Source of the DNA: Pedobacter heparinus DSM 2366
GTDB lineage: Bacteria; Bacteroidota; Bacteroidia; Sphingobacteriales; Sphingobacteriaceae
Direction: 5' to 3'
NCBI RefSeq assembly: GCF_000023825.1
Contig: NC_013061.1
Span: 5,103,384 to 5,167,383, forward strand
DNA: 64,000 bases
The notes below the pieces were generated by a model. That model was not told the DNA's origin. It ran no database searches and saw only the letters and a list, made by a program, of their open reading frames with translations. Positions within the stretch are counted from its first letter, which is position 1. Every line of letters begins with the position of its first letter. Below are positions 1 through 8,488 of the stretch, piece by piece. A program made the translations under genes and the position numbers.

Positions 1-205
1 GTGCGTACCAGCCAAAAATAACCAGCCCCGCGCTGATGGGAATAAAGATAAACAAGATAATCCCCCACTGCAATGCAGTATTTGTTTTGTGTACACCTTC
101 TTCAGCCAGGCCAACCTTTTCGAAAGCCTGCATAAACATAAATATAATGGATACCGGGCCAAGTATGATCCAAAGTAATCCTAATGCTTTTTTTAATCCG
201 TTCAT
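1..205 (-). CDS. small membrane protein, DUF6814-like (partial)
   Basis: Reading on the minus strand from an ATG at 205, the frame stays open to the window edge, so the C-terminus is missing. The 68 visible residues begin MNGLKKALGLLWIILGP and show two hydrophobic segments (about residues 8-27 and 47-66) separated by a short charged stretch. It starts 11 bp after the stop of the MFS transporter and is probably co-transcribed with it. Small two-helix proteins of this kind are, as far as I recall, annotated DUF6814 and sit next to MHS-type transporters in Bacteroidota. The function is unknown; an accessory role to the transporter is inference from position. Confidence 0.6.
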   Translation of the reverse strand, partial: MNGLKKALGLLWIILGPVSIIFMFMQAFEKVGLAEEGVHKTNTALQWGIILFIFIPISAGLVIFGWYA

Positions 206-216
206 GATTGAAATTC

Positions 217-1761
217 TTAAATGTTTTCAGATTCAGCCTCTTTGTGGTCCGGCTTCTTATTAGATAAATAAACTGTGCCTATAATTAAACTCAATGCCGC
301 TATGCCGATCGGGTACCATAACCCCGATAAGGGGGTAGAACCCGAAAAGCTGGCAATAAGTGTAGCAATAAAAGGTACCAGTCCGCCAAAAACCCCATTG
401 CCCACATGATAAGGTAAGGACATGGAAGTATACCTGATCTTGGTAGGGAACAATTCTACCAGGAATGCCGCTATTGGCCCGTAAACCATGGTTACCAGCA
501 AAATCTGGAAAAAGATCAGGAATACAAATTTCCAGAAAACAGGTGTGGAAAGCTTTTTATCCTTATAGGCATCCGGTAACTCCACTATAGGCTTGCCCGC
601 ATCTGCAAATTTGGTGTGCGACTGTATCTTTTGGAAAGACGCGCCGTTCAGTAAGGTTACCGTTGAACTCGTGCTGATCAGACTGTCGGCAGTTCCGGTA
701 ATCACAGTACGTGTAACCACAGGGTCAGATACGGAGGCAATATCCTTTTGTTCTATTTTGGTAACATCGGTATCATCTAAAAAGATCTGGTAAATGGGCC
801 TGTAAAATATAACGCCCAACAACATCCCGGCCAGCATGATCCATTTTCGGCCAACCTTATCGCTCCAGGAGCCAAAGATCACAAAGAAAGGGGTAGCAAA
901 GGCTATGCCCCACAAAAGAATATACCTGGAATCGTTAAAATCAACATGGCAGGTATTTTCAATAAAGGACTGCGCATAAAACTGCCCCGTGTACCAGATC
1001 ACCCCCTGCCCCATCGTAGCGCCAAAAAGTGCGAGCAAAACCATTTTAAAATTGGCCTTATTGTTAAAACTCTCTTTTAAAGGGTTTTTCGAGACTTTAC
1101 CTTCCGATTTCAGCTTGCTGAACATCGGCGATTCGTGCATTTTCATCCTGATATAGATGGAAACACCAACCAGCAGGATAGACAGCAAAAATGGGATTCT
1201 CCAGCCCCAGTCGGCAAAGCTTTCAGCGCCCACCAGGTTTTTGGTCAATACTATAATACCGAGAGAAAGAAATAAACCCCCGGTTGCTGTAGTCTGTATC
1301 CAGCTGGTAAAAAAACCTCTTTTATTAGCCGGTGCATGTTCTGCAACATAAGTGGCCGCACCACCATATTCACCGCCAAGGGCCAGGCCCTGGATTAGCC
1401 TCAAAATCAGCACCAGGATCGGCGCTGCATAACCTATACTTGAATAGGATGGTATTAAACCGATCAGAAAAGTAGAACCACCCATCAACACCAATGTGAG
1501 TAAAAAAGTATACTTCCGGCCTATCAAATCGCCTAACCGGCCAAACACCAGTGCACCAAAAGGCCGAACAATAAAGCCTGCGGCAAATATGGCCAGTGTG
1601 TTAATCAATGCAGAAGCACCGGCATCTGCGGGAAATAACTGTGATCCGATAATAGTGGCCAGACTTCCAAAAATATAGAAATCATACCATTCGATCAGCG
1701 TCCCCAGTGATGAGGCGCCTATAACTTTAAAAATACTGCTCTGTTGTGGTTCCTGGCTCAT
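217..1761 (-). CDS. MFS transporter, metabolite:H+ symporter (MHS) type
   Basis: Inner-membrane secondary transporter of the ProP/ShiA-like MHS branch, predicted to import an organic acid or osmolyte with protons; the substrate cannot be told. The family signature GTLIEWYDFY lies at residues 20-29, followed by RPFGALVFGRLGD with its RK pair and RLIQGLALGGEYGGA. The ATG at 1761 was chosen because the longer frame starts at a TTG (1812) and adds 17 non-homologous-looking residues; MSQEPQQSS then leads straight into TM1. Between the later helices, residues of roughly 324-405 form a polar Ser/Thr/Asp-rich insert absent from classical MHS proteins, making the protein 514 residues instead of the usual 430-500. 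The small membrane gene follows 11 bp downstream. Confidence 0.88.
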   Translation of the reverse strand: MSQEPQQSSIFKVIGASSLGTLIEWYDFYIFGSLATIIGSQLFPADAGASALINTLAIFAAGFIVRPFGALVFGRLGDLIGRKYTFLLTLVLMGGSTFLIGLIPSYSSIGYAAPILVLILRLIQGLALGGEYGGAATYVAEHAPANKRGFFTSWIQTTATGGLFLSLGIIVLTKNLVGAESFADWGWRIPFLLSILLVGVSIYIRMKMHESPMFSKLKSEGKVSKNPLKESFNNKANFKMVLLALFGATMGQGVIWYTGQFYAQSFIENTCHVDFNDSRYILLWGIAFATPFFVIFGSWSDKVGRKWIMLAGMLLGVIFYRPIYQIFLDDTDVTKIEQKDIASVSDPVVTRTVITGTADSLISTSSTVTLLNGASFQKIQSHTKFADAGKPIVELPDAYKDKKLSTPVFWKFVFLIFFQILLVTMVYGPIAAFLVELFPTKIRYTSMSLPYHVGNGVFGGLVPFIATLIASFSGSTPLSGLWYPIGIAALSLIIGTVYLSNKKPDHKEAESENI

Positions 1762-1842
1762 ATTTGGTTTAAAAGGTTTGCTTAAAGAACTAAATCTACA
1801 ATTTATTCTCAATTATAAGCAAGATTTTAAAACTATAAAAGC

Positions 1843-1877
1843 AAAAAAATTAACATCGTTACCGTACCCATGTTAAT
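1843..1877 (-). terminator. probable intrinsic terminator after the terC-ndpA pair
   Basis: On the minus strand, arms ATTAACAT and ATGTTAAT (1870-1877 and 1849-1856) enclose a 13-nt loop and are followed by a run of seven T. It starts 16 nt beyond the NdpA-family stop codon. The stem is AT-rich, so strength is uncertain. Confidence 0.5.
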
Positions 1878-1892
1878 TATAGAGAGAAAAAC

Positions 1893-2948
1893 CTATTGCT
1901 CTTCCCTAAAAAACACCTTATAATAATTCATAGATTTATCGTCATCAAAGCCTTTTTCGATCAGCTCTTTATCGCCATGAATATAGATGTGAAAGTTCTT
2001 GTCCAGCTTTAATACGCTTTTATAAACCCTGGCCTGTTTTTTTACCGCAGCCCCGGAAATGTCAAAGCTATCCGGAATAGGCTGGTCAAATTCTTCTTCA
2101 AAGCTTTTCTTATAGTTTTTAAAAGAGGCTATCCCTTCTGCATTGCCAATCACTTCATTCGAGAACTCTTCCAGGTCAAAGCTCTCCTTTTCCTTAAAGT
2201 ACTTCATGGATTTGTTCAGCAGATCTATTTTATCTGCCTTCGAGATTTCAAATTCCTCATCCAGCTTTTCAGTGACAAAGTTTTTATATACCCCCAGCAC
2301 ACTGCTGGTCTGGTTAAAATTATCATTCCTGATCTTCAGCTTCAAAAACTCATCCTTCCAGTATACCGCTTCTGCACTTCTGTTGGTCTGGTCAATCACT
2401 GCTACCCGAAAACCTTCTGCTTTATCTGTATTGAAAATCAGGCAGCCTTTATCCAGCTTATTGATGTTAATGGCTTCCTGCTCATAACTTAAGCCAAAGC
2501 CATCCTGCTCCGGAAAAACTTTTAAATAACTCTCCTTGGTCTCTGATTTAAAGATCCCGATAGCATCATGCAGCTCTCCTTCTATCTGCACATTTTCAAA
2601 ATAGGCCACATACAGTTCACCGGGTTTAATCTTCGGATGACCCGAAACATCATACAGGTATTTAGCCAGTTGTTTGCTGTTCTCATGAAAGGTTTCTCCC
2701 TTTTCAAAAATGGCTGCGGCAAAATGATACGCTTCATTAAGGTTCAGGTCACCATTTGGATGAATAAAACGATATACTTCGTTCACCTTTTCGTAAGGGC
2801 CTAAAAAATATTGCTGCAATAGGTTACTCAGCATGGGGTCTTTAATCATTAAAGATTTTTCAGACAATACGTAAAACTCCTCTTCAGACTTGTTCCCGAT
2901 TCGGTGTATAGATAATTCGGCCAGTGAGGCCTCAAAAAAAGAAATCAT
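1893..2948 (-). CDS. nucleoid-associated protein, NdpA/YejK family
   Basis: 351-residue protein matching the 37-kDa nucleoid-associated (NdpA/YejK, PF04245) family by its opening (ASLAELSIHRIGNKSEEEFYVLSE) and by the later EAININKLDKGCLIFNTDK and YWKDEFLKLK segments. It is cytoplasmic, with no signal peptide or membrane segment. YejK associates with the E. coli nucleoid; its Bacteroidota relatives are essentially uncharacterised. It starts 3 bp after the terC stop, so the two are almost certainly one transcript, ending at the hairpin at 1843-1877. The length is close to the family norm (about 335-350). Confidence 0.85.
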   Translation of the reverse strand: MISFFEASLAELSIHRIGNKSEEEFYVLSEKSLMIKDPMLSNLLQQYFLGPYEKVNEVYRFIHPNGDLNLNEAYHFAAAIFEKGETFHENSKQLAKYLYDVSGHPKIKPGELYVAYFENVQIEGELHDAIGIFKSETKESYLKVFPEQDGFGLSYEQEAININKLDKGCLIFNTDKAEGFRVAVIDQTNRSAEAVYWKDEFLKLKIRNDNFNQTSSVLGVYKNFVTEKLDEEFEISKADKIDLLNKSMKYFKEKESFDLEEFSNEVIGNAEGIASFKNYKKSFEEEFDQPIPDSFDISGAAVKKQARVYKSVLKLDKNFHIYIHGDKELIEKGFDDDKSMNYYKVFFREEQ

Positions 2949-2951
2949 TAA

Positions 2952-3746
2952 TTATTTTTCCTTGGGTTGTTTTTCATTAGGTGTATTGCGCAGCTCGACG
3001 GGCTTCTGCGCATTTTTTTTCATTTTAAGGTTCAGCATCTCTACCAGGATAGAGAAGGCCATGGCAAAATAAATATAGCCTTTTGGTATGTGCTGGTCCA
3101 GACCTTCTGCCAGCAGCGAAACCCCGATCAGCAACAGGAAGGAAAGGGCAAGCATTTTTACTGTAGGGTGGTTATTTACAAAATTACTGATGGCACTTGC
3201 CGACACCATCATCACAATTACCGCAATAACGACTGCGGCAATCATAATTTCAACATGCTCTGCCATGCCTACCGCTGTAATTACAGAGTCCAGGGAGAAT
3301 ACGATATCCAGCAGCAGGATTTGAACAATAACTCCACTAAAAGAATATACTTTCCCCTTAATCTCCTTCTCTTCCTCACTTTCCAGTTTATCATGGATCT
3401 CATGGGTACTTTTATAGATCAGGAACAAGCCCCCGATAATCAGGATCAGGTCGCGGCCCGATATGGCCAGCTTTTCCAGCCATTCCGTACTGCTGATATT
3501 GAACCATGAACCAATGTTAAACAATGGAGTAGTAAGGGTCATTACCCAGGTTAAGGACAGCAACAGCAAGACCCTGGTGATCATCGCGAGTGCCAGGCCA
3601 AGCTGCCTCCCTTTTTTCTGCTGATGCGCCGGTAGCTTACCAGACAAAATGGAAATAAAGATGATGTTGTCTATGCCTAAAACGATCTCCAACACGGTCA
3701 GCGTTAATAAAGAGATCCAGGCTTCCGGGCTACTTAAAAATTCCAT
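2952..3746 (-). CDS. TerC family integral membrane protein
   Basis: 264-residue polytopic membrane protein of the TerC/Alx family. It carries the two internally related signature helices: LEIVLGIDN near the N-terminus (Glu20, Asp26, Asn27) and LLDIVFSLDSV near residue 150, whose acidic residues inside the membrane are implicated in metal (Mn) handling in TerC/Alx proteins. Family members are linked to tellurite resistance, manganese export and metalation of exported proteins; which applies here is unknown. A TATCTTCG box just upstream, one mismatch from the Bacteroidota -7 consensus, may drive it. It is followed at 3 bp by the NdpA-family gene. Confidence 0.88.
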   Translation of the reverse strand: MEFLSSPEAWISLLTLTVLEIVLGIDNIIFISILSGKLPAHQQKKGRQLGLALAMITRVLLLLSLTWVMTLTTPLFNIGSWFNISSTEWLEKLAISGRDLILIIGGLFLIYKSTHEIHDKLESEEEKEIKGKVYSFSGVIVQILLLDIVFSLDSVITAVGMAEHVEIMIAAVVIAVIVMMVSASAISNFVNNHPTVKMLALSFLLLIGVSLLAEGLDQHIPKGYIYFAMAFSILVEMLNLKMKKNAQKPVELRNTPNEKQPKEK

Positions 3747-3773
3747 AGGTAAAAATTAGGTATGCGAAGATAT

Positions 3774-3806
3774 AAAAAAAGCTTGCTGATTTTATCAACA
3801 AGCTTT
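3774..3806 (-). terminator. intrinsic terminator after the sigma/anti-sigma operon
   Basis: On the minus strand, an AAAGCTTG / CAAGCTTT stem (3799-3806 with 3778-3785), extended by TGA/TCA across one mismatch, is followed by seven T (3774-3780). It lies 26 nt past the stop of the exported beta-repeat protein and upstream of terC. Confidence 0.75.
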
Positions 3807-3831
3807 GTTCCATTTATGTTTTTAAGCAAAC

Positions 3832-5022
3832 CTAGTTTAAATTCAACGAACCATAATCGGCCTTGAGCATAATTTGGGCTCCGCCACCGTTTCCTATGGT
3901 ACCTGCATAATTTTTAATGTTCCCTTTTTCGGCTACCAGTTTCGAGCTTACTCCTGCACCTGCTTTGAATGGCGAATAGCTGGTCCTTAATTCAAAGTTC
4001 CCCTGGTAATTGTCGCTGAACTTTAAGGAAGTATGTGAATAACTGCTCAACAGGTTTAAATTTTTACACCCTGAGCCTATTTGCTCGACAGTCAGTTTGC
4101 CATAGGCAACACCAAAATTACCCGGGCCATTTAAATTCCCAATGGCAACTGTTGTGTACTGGCTCTTTAGGTTTAATGTGTTTACAGACCCGATCGAGAG
4201 TTTGTTGTATTGCTGTTTGATATTCGCATCCCCGATAACCGTTCCCAGTTTTACATTGGCATATTGTACATTCAGGTCCAGGTTACTTACCCTGCCAATG
4301 TCCAGTCCCGGTCCGTATTGCTGTTTAACCACAGCATCCCATTTAATGGTGCCAATGGTTACGCCCGCATACTGTGCCTCCAGATTCAAGCTGCCAATGG
4401 TACCAATGTTAAGCCCCGCCCCGTATTGCTGTTTAATCGTAGCTGCATTTATTTCCTGAATTTTAGTAAAGCCATATTGAATTTCCAGGATATTGCTGGC
4501 GTTTTTCAGATTTCCCACCGTTAAACTCCCATATTGAACCTTAGCGATCAATGCGCCGGAAAAACTGCCTATATTTACATTTCCATATTGATTACTTAAG
4601 GTTAAAGCGTTGGTCGCAGGCATATATACGACGTAATTTACCCTGATTTCCCTTCTGGATATCGTTTTTCCGTTCCTGAAACTGGCACCTGATTTACCAC
4701 CCTCTGTTGCAAAATTGGTTTTAAATGAAACCTGGTCGCCGCTTTTATCTGCAGTTATAACTGTTCCATCTACCAAACGCTGCGCATCAGCCTCGTCCTT
4801 GCTGTAAGCTTTAATGTCAATGTCTACCCGTATTTCTTTTTTATCCCAGGTTTTGATCAGCATCTCCCCGTACCTGTTGTTCAGGTTTACCTTATCATTC
4901 CCATCTAATGGAAAACTTTTTGAAAAGGTTTTCGAACGAACAGGATCATTCGGATCTTTGGTGCCCGCAATGGCAAAATTTATTGCCATCATCAGCCCAA
5001 TAGCTAAAATATAAGATTTCAT
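3832..5022 (-). CDS. exported DUF4097-like beta-repeat protein
   Basis: 396 residues with a Sec signal peptide (MKSYILAIGLMMAINFAIAG). The mature part looks like a single-stranded beta-helix: from about residue 140 a QYG or QYA motif recurs every 18-22 residues (QYGNVNIG, QYGSLTVG, QQYGAGLNIG, QYAGVTIG, QQYGPGLDIG, QYANVKLG, QQYNKLSIG, QYTTVAIG), each followed by a short turn. Proteins of this type are usually assigned to the DUF4097 'putative adhesin' group. The start overlaps the anti-sigma gene stop (ATGA), so it is the third gene of an ECF sigma operon and probably a surface or periplasmic target or sensor of that circuit. Precise function is unknown. Confidence 0.75.
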   Translation of the reverse strand: MKSYILAIGLMMAINFAIAGTKDPNDPVRSKTFSKSFPLDGNDKVNLNNRYGEMLIKTWDKKEIRVDIDIKAYSKDEADAQRLVDGTVITADKSGDQVSFKTNFATEGGKSGASFRNGKTISRREIRVNYVVYMPATNALTLSNQYGNVNIGSFSGALIAKVQYGSLTVGNLKNASNILEIQYGFTKIQEINAATIKQQYGAGLNIGTIGSLNLEAQYAGVTIGTIKWDAVVKQQYGPGLDIGRVSNLDLNVQYANVKLGTVIGDANIKQQYNKLSIGSVNTLNLKSQYTTVAIGNLNGPGNFGVAYGKLTVEQIGSGCKNLNLLSSYSHTSLKFSDNYQGNFELRTSYSPFKAGAGVSSKLVAEKGNIKNYAGTIGNGGGAQIMLKADYGSLNLN

Positions 5023-5546
5023 AACTGGTTCTCCTCTTTGTACTGGTTCACATCATTAATAATTGACAGTTGCTGGTTGATCACCTGGAGCTGCAGCTCC
5101 AGGTTTTTTACCATAGCCCTTACTACTACCCTTTGGTTCGGACTTTGAGGCAATTCCCTTTTAAGGGCCTCATAATCGTTCCCCAACTCATTCAGGTCTG
5201 CATTAAAACGGGCATACAACTTGGGGTTCTTGCTGGCATATATCTGTAAACTGTCTTTTTTCTCTTCAATCAGGCTGGCAAACCGCAGTTCCTTCCTTGC
5301 ATATACCCGACTGATATCGGCCAGCTCCGGCTGATGAGCTGCCTTACGATGATTAAACATTAAAACTCCCAGCACCAGCAGCAAGGACGCTGCAACACCT
5401 ACCCAAACCGGCCATTTAACCGTTTTTTTTTCCTTTTCTCTATCCAAAGCAGCATCTATCCTGCTCCATACCTCATCAGATGGCATTTTTACGTCAAACT
5501 CCTTTCGATGTGCCTTAATGAATTCTTCCATTCCCTTATCTTTCAT
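5019..5546 (-). CDS. putative anti-sigma factor (single-pass membrane protein)
   Basis: 175 residues: a charged cytoplasmic N-terminus of about 45 residues containing MPSDEVWSRIDAALDREKEKK, one transmembrane helix (about 46-64, WVGVAASLLLVLGVLMF), then a helical, charged periplasmic portion. The architecture and the position, one base after the stop of an ECF sigma gene and overlapping the next gene by ATGA, argue for a membrane anti-sigma factor. I see no recognisable zinc-binding (ZAS) motif, so this is a context-based call. The N-terminal segment would hold the sigma factor at the membrane; the periplasmic helices would be the sensor part. Confidence 0.65.
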   Translation of the reverse strand: MKDKGMEEFIKAHRKEFDVKMPSDEVWSRIDAALDREKEKKTVKWPVWVGVAASLLLVLGVLMFNHRKAAHQPELADISRVYARKELRFASLIEEKKDSLQIYASKNPKLYARFNADLNELGNDYEALKRELPQSPNQRVVVRAMVKNLELQLQVINQQLSIINDVNQYKEENQL

Positions 5547-5547
5547 C

Positions 5548-6090
5548 TTATGCTCCTCTCTTTGCTAATAAGTCATTTAATTTCATCTTTGCCCGCATAT
5601 ACTGGGTGCGTGAAGTCCCTTCGGTAATTTTTAAAATATAAGCGATCTCTTCATGGTCATAGCCCTCAAACAGATACAGCGTCAACACCACCCGATACCT
5701 GTCAGGAAGCATTGCTACCGCTGTCCTGATTTCCTCTACCTTCCATTGCAGGTCTTCGGCCGGTTCATTTTCTTCCGCTACATCCACCTCCTCTATATTT
5801 ACGAACTCCACCTTACGCTTCCGCAGCTGGTTGATCGATTTATTGATCACGATCTGCTTCAGCCACAAGCCAAAAGTAGCCTCTCCTTTAAAATTGTCTA
5901 TCCTTGTAAACGCATCTAAAAAAGAATCCTGTAAAACATCTTCTGCCTCTTCTTCAAAATTTACGATCCGTAGGGCCACATTATACATAGCTTTAGCATA
6001 CAATTTGTAAATTTCAAATTGTGCCTTACGGTCGCCCCGCCTGCAGCCGTTGATCAGTGCCGCATTTTTATCGATGTATACCGGTTCCAA
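5548..6090 (-). CDS. RNA polymerase ECF sigma factor
   Basis: 180-residue sigma-70 family protein of the extracytoplasmic-function class. Region 2 covers about residues 22-90 (LYAKAMYNVALRIV, EDVLQDSFLDAF, FGLWLKQIVINKSINQLRKRK) and region 4 about 118-175 (LPDRYRVVLTLYLFEGYDHEEIA and a recognition helix SRTQYMRAKMKL). The only sensible start is a TTG at 6090: no in-frame ATG occurs before residue 34, and upstream codons run into a stop; GAAGAA lies just ahead as a possible ribosome site. It heads an operon with the anti-sigma and exported beta-repeat genes, and is divergent from aspS across 147 bp. Confidence 0.85.
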   Translation of the reverse strand: MEPVYIDKNAALINGCRRGDRKAQFEIYKLYAKAMYNVALRIVNFEEEAEDVLQDSFLDAFTRIDNFKGEATFGLWLKQIVINKSINQLRKRKVEFVNIEEVDVAEENEPAEDLQWKVEEIRTAVAMLPDRYRVVLTLYLFEGYDHEEIAYILKITEGTSRTQYMRAKMKLNDLLAKRGA

Positions 6091-6208
6091 TGTTCTTCTT
6101 TCAAATAAATAGACACTTCATTTTTTAAAACGTTGCAGCTTTAACAAAAATATTTTCAATATACCAAGCTAAATTCATCGAAGGCTTAAATATCCCGTTC
6201 AAAATCAA

Positions 6209-6216
6209 TATTTTTG
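6209..6216 (+). promoter_or_regulatory. possible -7 box of aspS
   Basis: TATTTTTG fits the Bacteroidota -7 consensus TAnnTTTG exactly and lies 21 bp before the aspS ATG. No good TTG is seen at the expected -33 distance. Confidence 0.4.
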
Positions 6217-6237
6217 CCGCTTAATACTTTAATAATA

Positions 6238-7983
6238 ATGTTAAGAACAACTACTTGCGGAGCTTTAACCATTAAGAACTTAGGAGAAAATGTAATCCTA
6301 TGCGGTTGGGTACAAAAATCAAGAGATTTAGGGGGAATGACTTTTATAGACATTCGCGACAGATATGGTATTACCCAGTTGGTTTTCAATATGGATGACA
6401 ACCGCGAACTGTGTGAGGCAGCCCGCAACCTTGGCCGTGAATTTGTAATCAAAGCAAGCGGCCTGGTAGTAGAGCGTTCCAATAAGAACCTGAAAATGCC
6501 AACCGGCGAGGTGGAAATAAAGATCACTGCCCTGGAAGTGTTAAACGCAGCTAAACTGCCCCCCTTTTTAATAGATGACGAAACGGACGGTGGTGACGAC
6601 CTGCGCATGAAGTACCGTTACCTGGATTTACGCCGTAACCCGGTACGCAACAACATGATCATCCGTCATAAAATTGCTCAGGCGGTGAGACGTTATCTTG
6701 ACGGACTCGACTTTATAGAAGTGGAAACGCCTGTCCTCATCAAATCAACGCCCGAAGGGGCAAGGGATTTTGTTGTGCCAAGCCGCATGAATGCAGGTGA
6801 GTTCTATGCTTTACCTCAGTCTCCGCAAACTTTTAAACAATTGTTAATGGTTTCGGGTTTCGACAGGTATTTCCAGATTGTGAAATGCTTTAGAGATGAG
6901 GACCTGCGTGCCGACAGGCAGCCCGAGTTTACACAGATCGACTGCGAAATGTCTTTCATCGAACAGGAAGATATATTGAATACATTTGAAGGCCTGATCC
7001 GAACTTTGTTTAAAGAAATTAAAGGAATAGACCTGCCCGAAGTACCAAGGATGCAATATGCAGATGCCATGCGCCTGTATGGATCTGACAAGCCTGATAC
7101 CCGTTTTGACATGCAGTTTGTAGAATTAAACCACCTGGTTAAAGGCAAAGATTTTCCGGTATTTGACCATGCAGAGCTGGTGATCGGGATCAATGCCAAA
7201 GGTTGCGCAAGCTATACCCGCAAACAGGTGGATGAGCTCACAGACTTCATTAAAAGACCACAGGTCGGGGCAACTGGTTTAATCTACCTCAGACACAACG
7301 AAGATGGCTCCCTGAAATCATCTGTAGATAAATTCTATAACGAAGAAGATTTAAAGGGCTGGTCGGCCGCCCTGAATACCCAACCTGGGGATTTGGTACT
7401 GGTCATGGCCGGAACTACAGATAAAGTGCGCAAACAACTGAGTGAACTACGCCTGGAAATGGGTAACCGCTTAGGCTTACGCGATAAAAATGTTTTCAGT
7501 GCATTGTGGGTGCTCGACTTTCCTTTACTGGAATGGGATGAAGAAACGGAACGTTATCATGCCATGCACCACCCTTTTACCTCTCCTAAACCGGAAGATA
7601 TTGTGCTGCTGGACACTAAACCTGCTGAGGTTAGGGCCAATGCTTATGATATGGTTATTAATGGCACCGAAGTAGGTGGGGGTTCGATCAGGATCCACGA
7701 CAGGGCCCTGCAGGCTTTAATGTTCAAACACCTGGGCTTCTCAACAGAAGAGGCACAAAAGCAGTTTGGGTTTTTAATGGATGCCTTTGAATTTGGGGCA
7801 CCTCCGCATGGTGGCATCGCTTTTGGATTTGACCGGTTATGCTCCATCTTTGCCGGACTGGACAGTATCCGCGATGTGATTGCTTTCCCTAAAAACAATT
7901 CAGGAAGAGATGTAATGATCGACAGCCCGTCAACAATTGACGAAAAACAACTGAACGAATTAAAAATAAAGTCTACTGTTTAA
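6238..7983 (+). CDS. aspS: aspartate--tRNA ligase
   Basis: Class II aminoacyl-tRNA synthetase of 581 residues that charges tRNA-Asp. The N-terminal OB-fold anticodon domain begins MLRTTTCGALTIKNLG; class II motif 2 is seen in FRDEDLRADRQPEFTQID, and motif 3 in GGIAFGFDRL near the C-terminus, with the GGGSIRIHD segment before it. The bacterial-type GAD insertion lies in between, and the length is normal for bacterial AspRS. The frame can be extended eight codons upstream, but the ATG at 6238 matches the conserved family N-terminus and follows a -7-like box. A strong symmetrical terminator follows the stop. It is a single-gene transcript. Confidence 0.97.
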   Translation: MLRTTTCGALTIKNLGENVILCGWVQKSRDLGGMTFIDIRDRYGITQLVFNMDDNRELCEAARNLGREFVIKASGLVVERSNKNLKMPTGEVEIKITALEVLNAAKLPPFLIDDETDGGDDLRMKYRYLDLRRNPVRNNMIIRHKIAQAVRRYLDGLDFIEVETPVLIKSTPEGARDFVVPSRMNAGEFYALPQSPQTFKQLLMVSGFDRYFQIVKCFRDEDLRADRQPEFTQIDCEMSFIEQEDILNTFEGLIRTLFKEIKGIDLPEVPRMQYADAMRLYGSDKPDTRFDMQFVELNHLVKGKDFPVFDHAELVIGINAKGCASYTRKQVDELTDFIKRPQVGATGLIYLRHNEDGSLKSSVDKFYNEEDLKGWSAALNTQPGDLVLVMAGTTDKVRKQLSELRLEMGNRLGLRDKNVFSALWVLDFPLLEWDEETERYHAMHHPFTSPKPEDIVLLDTKPAEVRANAYDMVINGTEVGGGSIRIHDRALQALMFKHLGFSTEEAQKQFGFLMDAFEFGAPPHGGIAFGFDRLCSIFAGLDSIRDVIAFPKNNSGRDVMIDSPSTIDEKQLNELKIKSTV

Positions 7984-8001
7984 TTTGCAGGCTTAAAATA
8001 A

Positions 8002-8033
8002 AAGGCCCTCATTTTAAAATGAGGGCCTTTTTT
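8002..8033. terminator. bidirectional terminator between aspS and the convergent unknown gene
   Basis: A perfect 28-bp palindrome (8002-8029; arm AAGGCCCTCATTTT) ends in T runs on both strands. It sits 19 bp after the aspS stop and 3 bp before the stop of the convergent gene at 8036, so it can serve both. Confidence 0.9.
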
Positions 8034-8035
8034 AT

Positions 8036-8488
8036 TCAATAGGTTTCGCTATCGGGCGGAATCCCATAATCCACATATTGCTGTGATTTTTCTTTTTTAT
8101 TTTTTGAACCGCTAAACCATGATTTTACAGAATTAAAGATGGCCGACAGGTGTTCGGCATCAAGGGTCTTACCCACCTTATTTGAAGCCAGCCCAACAAG
8201 GGTCTTCGTTAAAAAACCCGAGCCTTTAAATAAAGTACTGTTCATTACAAAAGGTAACACCAGCGACATTAAACTGCTGCTGATGTTCAGTTTATCATCA
8301 ATTTTAAGAAAAGAAGAAGGTGTGGCGTACTTTTTAATCAGTCCGCCCAAAGTAAACTGCTTTAAATACGCTCTGCTGTCTTTTAGGAGCAGTTCGCTTT
8401 TGCGCTGGTGTTCAGCCTTTAAACTGCACACCATCGCATGAAGCTCCTCTAAATTGTTGATGTTATATCTTCTGTTCATCTTCTTCAT
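8036..8488 (-). CDS. conserved hypothetical protein
   Basis: 150-residue protein that I do not recognise. The N-terminal 50 residues are charged and helical (NNLEELHAMVCSLKAEHQRKSELLL), followed by moderately hydrophobic stretches (SSLMSLVLPFVMN, FLTKTLVGLASNKVG) that might be amphipathic or membrane-associated, and a polar tail. Two starts are possible, ATG at 8488 or 8479; both overlap the end of the holin-like gene, which indicates translational coupling. It is the last gene of a run with YtxH and holin-like membrane proteins, so an envelope-associated role is plausible but unproven. Confidence 0.7.
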   Translation of the reverse strand: MKKMNRRYNINNLEELHAMVCSLKAEHQRKSELLLKDSRAYLKQFTLGGLIKKYATPSSFLKIDDKLNISSSLMSLVLPFVMNSTLFKGSGFLTKTLVGLASNKVGKTLDAEHLSAIFNSVKSWFSGSKNKKEKSQQYVDYGIPPDSETY

